From Vibrio hangzhouensis (lineage in GTDB: Bacteria; Pseudomonadota; Gammaproteobacteria; Enterobacterales; Vibrionaceae): 64,000 bases of DNA. Below, piece after piece: positions 62,113-64,000 of this stretch; position 1 is the first letter of the stretch, and the number at the start of each line of letters is the position of its first letter. The notes beneath the pieces were generated by a model that did no database searches, was not told the origin of the DNA, and was given only the letters and a program-made list of their open reading frames with translations. A program made the position numbers and the translations under genes. Where the stretch lies: contig NZ_FNVG01000006.1 of the NCBI RefSeq assembly GCF_900107935.1, positions 62,001-126,000 on the forward strand, given 5' to 3'.

Positions 62113-64000
62113 CTATTTTACCGAAACAATTGGTTTCTCTATGTCATCACTTTGCTCATGACTCGCATCCAGAGTAAATGTGTATTCACCGGCATTCTCA
62201 ATCGTGACTGAACAGTCTTTACTATTCCCCAGCGCTAGCGAGTCAGCGGCTACTGTCGCATTATCACAACCAATATCTGGCGCACTCCAACTGCTGTCTG
62301 CGAATTTAAATTTATAGCTTCCTGCCTCAAGCGCACCAGAGACCTGATAGATACCATTGCCAATAAACGTCATCTTCCAGCTGTCGTTATCACTCCAACT
62401 GTTCATATCGCCTTTAACGTATACCGCGGTTTCACCATACGGTGGAACACTGGACACATCTTTGTTAGAGGTATCAACCGGAAGTCCCGTACCTTGAGCA
62501 TCGCCTTGCGGCAATACAAACACGGCTGAGGTTAACGCCGGCACAGAGAAGGTACTGTCAGCAAACGTCGCTGTTTTCACAGTAGTATCTGCCGATGCCA
62601 GTTGTACCGGGTGGAGTTCAAAGTTAGCCGTACCCTGAATACTGAAGTCCTGAGCCTCTTTGGTTGAGTTGATAACGACCACAATGGCGTCATAGTTAGG
62701 GTCCAAATCGGTACCTGCACTAGTGCCATCATCTATAGTCATCACGATCAGGCCTTGTGTTTGGTTCTCACCAACGTTTCTGAAGTCGACTCGATTCATC
62801 ACCTCAGCCGCCGTAGCTAAACGGAACAGTTCGCTGCTACTGCGGATCTTCAACAGTTCGATAAATTGCTGTTTAGTGAGCTCAATATCTTCGGCTGCTG
62901 GACCTGCCGTTGTGTCTGCAATGATTTCTTTAATCAGCTTCCAGTTTGCACCGTCTTTGTCTTCTCGTGGCAGACCGACATTCCAGTTGTTGTCGGAACC
63001 ATCAAAGCGAACACGGTTATACCAGTCACCTGAATCATACGAGTCACGCTGCATTGATTTAGAGCGAAGTAGCTCTGAACCCATGTGGATAAACGGAATT
63101 CCCTGCCCCAACATTACGGTAGACAGCGAAACACTCTGCATACGAGCGCGCTCTGCTGACGGTGTGCCAGTCGCGATCTTATAAGCGTTGTTGTCCCACA
63201 ACGTTTGGTTATCGTGTTTCGAAACGTAGGAGATATTCTCTGATGGACTTTGAGTGTATCCAGCCTGTGCTCCGTTATAATCAACATCCTGACCACGCTT
63301 AGGCATACCGGTGTAATCCACCAGCACATAGGACGCTAAGTTACCCGCCATACCCAAACGAACCAAGTCCTGATTGTGCAGCATACCGTCGATTGTCTCT
63401 TGAGTGCTGGCCACCTCTTCATTTTCATACGCGCCATTGCCGAAACCCTGGTTATAACGAAGGGAACGTCTGCCATCCTGATCTTCTCCGCCATCAAACG
63501 GGCTACCACCTCGAACCGCATCACGCAGACGGTCTGAGAAAGTACCAATTCCCGTACCAGCCATGGCTACCTGAGTGGCCTGTTCAAAGCGAGCGTGATT
63601 GGCAACCTCACCGAAGTCCCAACCTTCACCGTAAAAGATTGTATTACCGTCAATCTTCTTGATTTCAGCCAAAGCTTCAACCATCAAGGCTTTTGGTTGG
63701 TGGCCCATCAGGTCAAATCGGAAACCGTCCACTTTATAGTCGTTAGCCCACACTTTTAGCGAGTCGACCATCAGTTTACCCATCATCAGGTTCTCTGTGG
63801 CTGTGTTGTCGCAGCAGGTTGAGCTCTCAACTCCACCCGTATTGGTATTCAGGCGGTGATAGTACCCTGGTACGATTTTATCTAATACCGACTTGTTGTT
63901 AACCCCAGATGCATTGGTGTGGTTATATACCACGTCCATCACAAACTTCAGCCCCATATCGTGGGTCGCTTTCACCATTTCACGGAACTCTTTGATGCGG
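62113..64000 (-). CDS. pulA: Pullulanase-type GH13 debranching enzyme (partial, N-terminus off the right edge)
   Basis: The frame is open to the window edge (at least 629 residues), so the 5' end is missing. GH13 regions are visible: VMDVVYNHTNASG (region I), DGFRFDLMGHQP (nucleophile Asp), FYGEGWDFGE (acid/base Glu) and YVSKHDNQTLWDN (transition-state Asp). These match bacterial type I pullulanase. After the barrel, a C-terminal domain follows with YVKGDMNSWSDNDSWKM, a starch-binding-like/E-set module. It debranches alpha-1,6 links of pullulan or glycogen; secreted or periplasmic by family. Gene ends 130 bp after the ybjQ remnant. Confidence 0.92.
   Translation of the reverse strand, partial: RIKEFREMVKATHDMGLKFVMDVVYNHTNASGVNNKSVLDKIVPGYYHRLNTNTGGVESSTCCDNTATENLMMGKLMVDSLKVWANDYKVDGFRFDLMGHQPKALMVEALAEIKKIDGNTIFYGEGWDFGEVANHARFEQATQVAMAGTGIGTFSDRLRDAVRGGSPFDGGEDQDGRRSLRYNQGFGNGAYENEEVASTQETIDGMLHNQDLVRLGMAGNLASYVLVDYTGMPKRGQDVDYNGAQAGYTQSPSENISYVSKHDNQTLWDNNAYKIATGTPSAERARMQSVSLSTVMLGQGIPFIHMGSELLRSKSMQRDSYDSGDWYNRVRFDGSDNNWNVGLPREDKDGANWKLIKEIIADTTAGPAAEDIELTKQQFIELLKIRSSSELFRLATAAEVMNRVDFRNVGENQTQGLIVMTIDDGTSAGTDLDPNYDAIVVVINSTKEAQDFSIQGTANFELHPVQLASADTTVKTATFADSTFSVPALTSAVFVLPQGDAQGTGLPVDTSNKDVSSVPPYGETAVYVKGDMNSWSDNDSWKMTFIGNGIYQVSGALEAGSYKFKFADSSWSAPDIGCDNATVAADSLALGNSKDCSVTIENAGEYTFTLDASHEQSDDIEKPIVSVK

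Overview
The window looks like a Vibrio (Vibrionaceae) chromosome segment. The best evidence is the gene set: a fadL-volA lipid-use pair, FabV enoyl reductase, a FabH/TrxC divergent pair, the hdfR/maoP divergent pair, rnb next to deaD, and a ybbA-ybbP/tesA divergent pair. Several of these (fabH-trxC, galE, fadL-volA, deaD-rnb) sit on the secondary chromosome in Vibrio cholerae as I remember it, so a chromosome-2 origin is plausible but is inference. There is no tRNA, rRNA, insertion sequence, integrase or CRISPR array.

Layout. 1-5100: an outer-membrane protein cut by the window edge, an AzlCD exporter, a DUF3429 membrane protein, an NYN-nuclease/YgbA pair, a DUF4174 protein, a K+ channel and a Nudix hydrolase. 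5280-9000: a DUF3943 outer-membrane protein, a small lipoprotein, and fabH/trxC. 9000-16500: an AraC regulator/MATE pump pair, a quinone-oxidoreductase-like enzyme, hdfR/maoP, and a rimK operon with an AspA-like deacylase and a retropepsin-like protease. 16600-24800: a 24-residue membrane protein missed by size cut-offs, galE, an FAD oxidoreductase, the YbbAP exporter with TesA, and FabV. 24900-31000: an EAL phosphodiesterase, an ABC-class ATPase, a J-domain protein, a 2OG oxygenase and a DUF2238 membrane protein. 30949-33991: a compact five-gene minus-strand cluster (menI, DUF3389, sgrR, zinc ribbon, cutA). 34139-38821: an M48 lipoprotein protease, then fadL and volA behind candidate FadR sites. 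38932-46400: an acetyltransferase, a ManD/RspA-like dehydratase with a divergent LacI regulator, BenE with a divergent XRE-cupin regulator, a patatin, and tandem intergenic repeats. 46397-53548: ackA, deaD, rnb and pstS.

The most unusual stretch is 53704-61983. An intact ybjQ gene is followed by about 7.8 kb of visibly more A+T-rich DNA that encodes only signalling proteins, all on the minus strand: a 58-residue protein, a receiver-like protein lacking the conserved lysine, a REC-EAL c-di-GMP phosphodiesterase, a Crp/Fnr-type regulator, an EvgS/BvgS-like hybrid kinase with two periplasmic binding domains and an Hpt, and a CHASE4-HAMP-PAS membrane protein with no output domain. The block ends in a second, about 95% identical copy of the last 130 bp of ybjQ, followed by the terminator that the intact ybjQ lacks. 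This looks like an inserted or duplicated signalling island. Its content recalls VieSAB and RocSAR systems, but its only DNA-binding protein is Crp-like rather than a response regulator. The window then ends in a pullulanase cut by the right edge.

Candidate control sites seen directly in the sequence include a perfect FNR-type box before ackA, paired LacI-type palindromes, a paired XRE operator, a cluster of DnaA-box-like 9-mers, and a 12-bp inverted repeat that would fold over the sgrR start codon.
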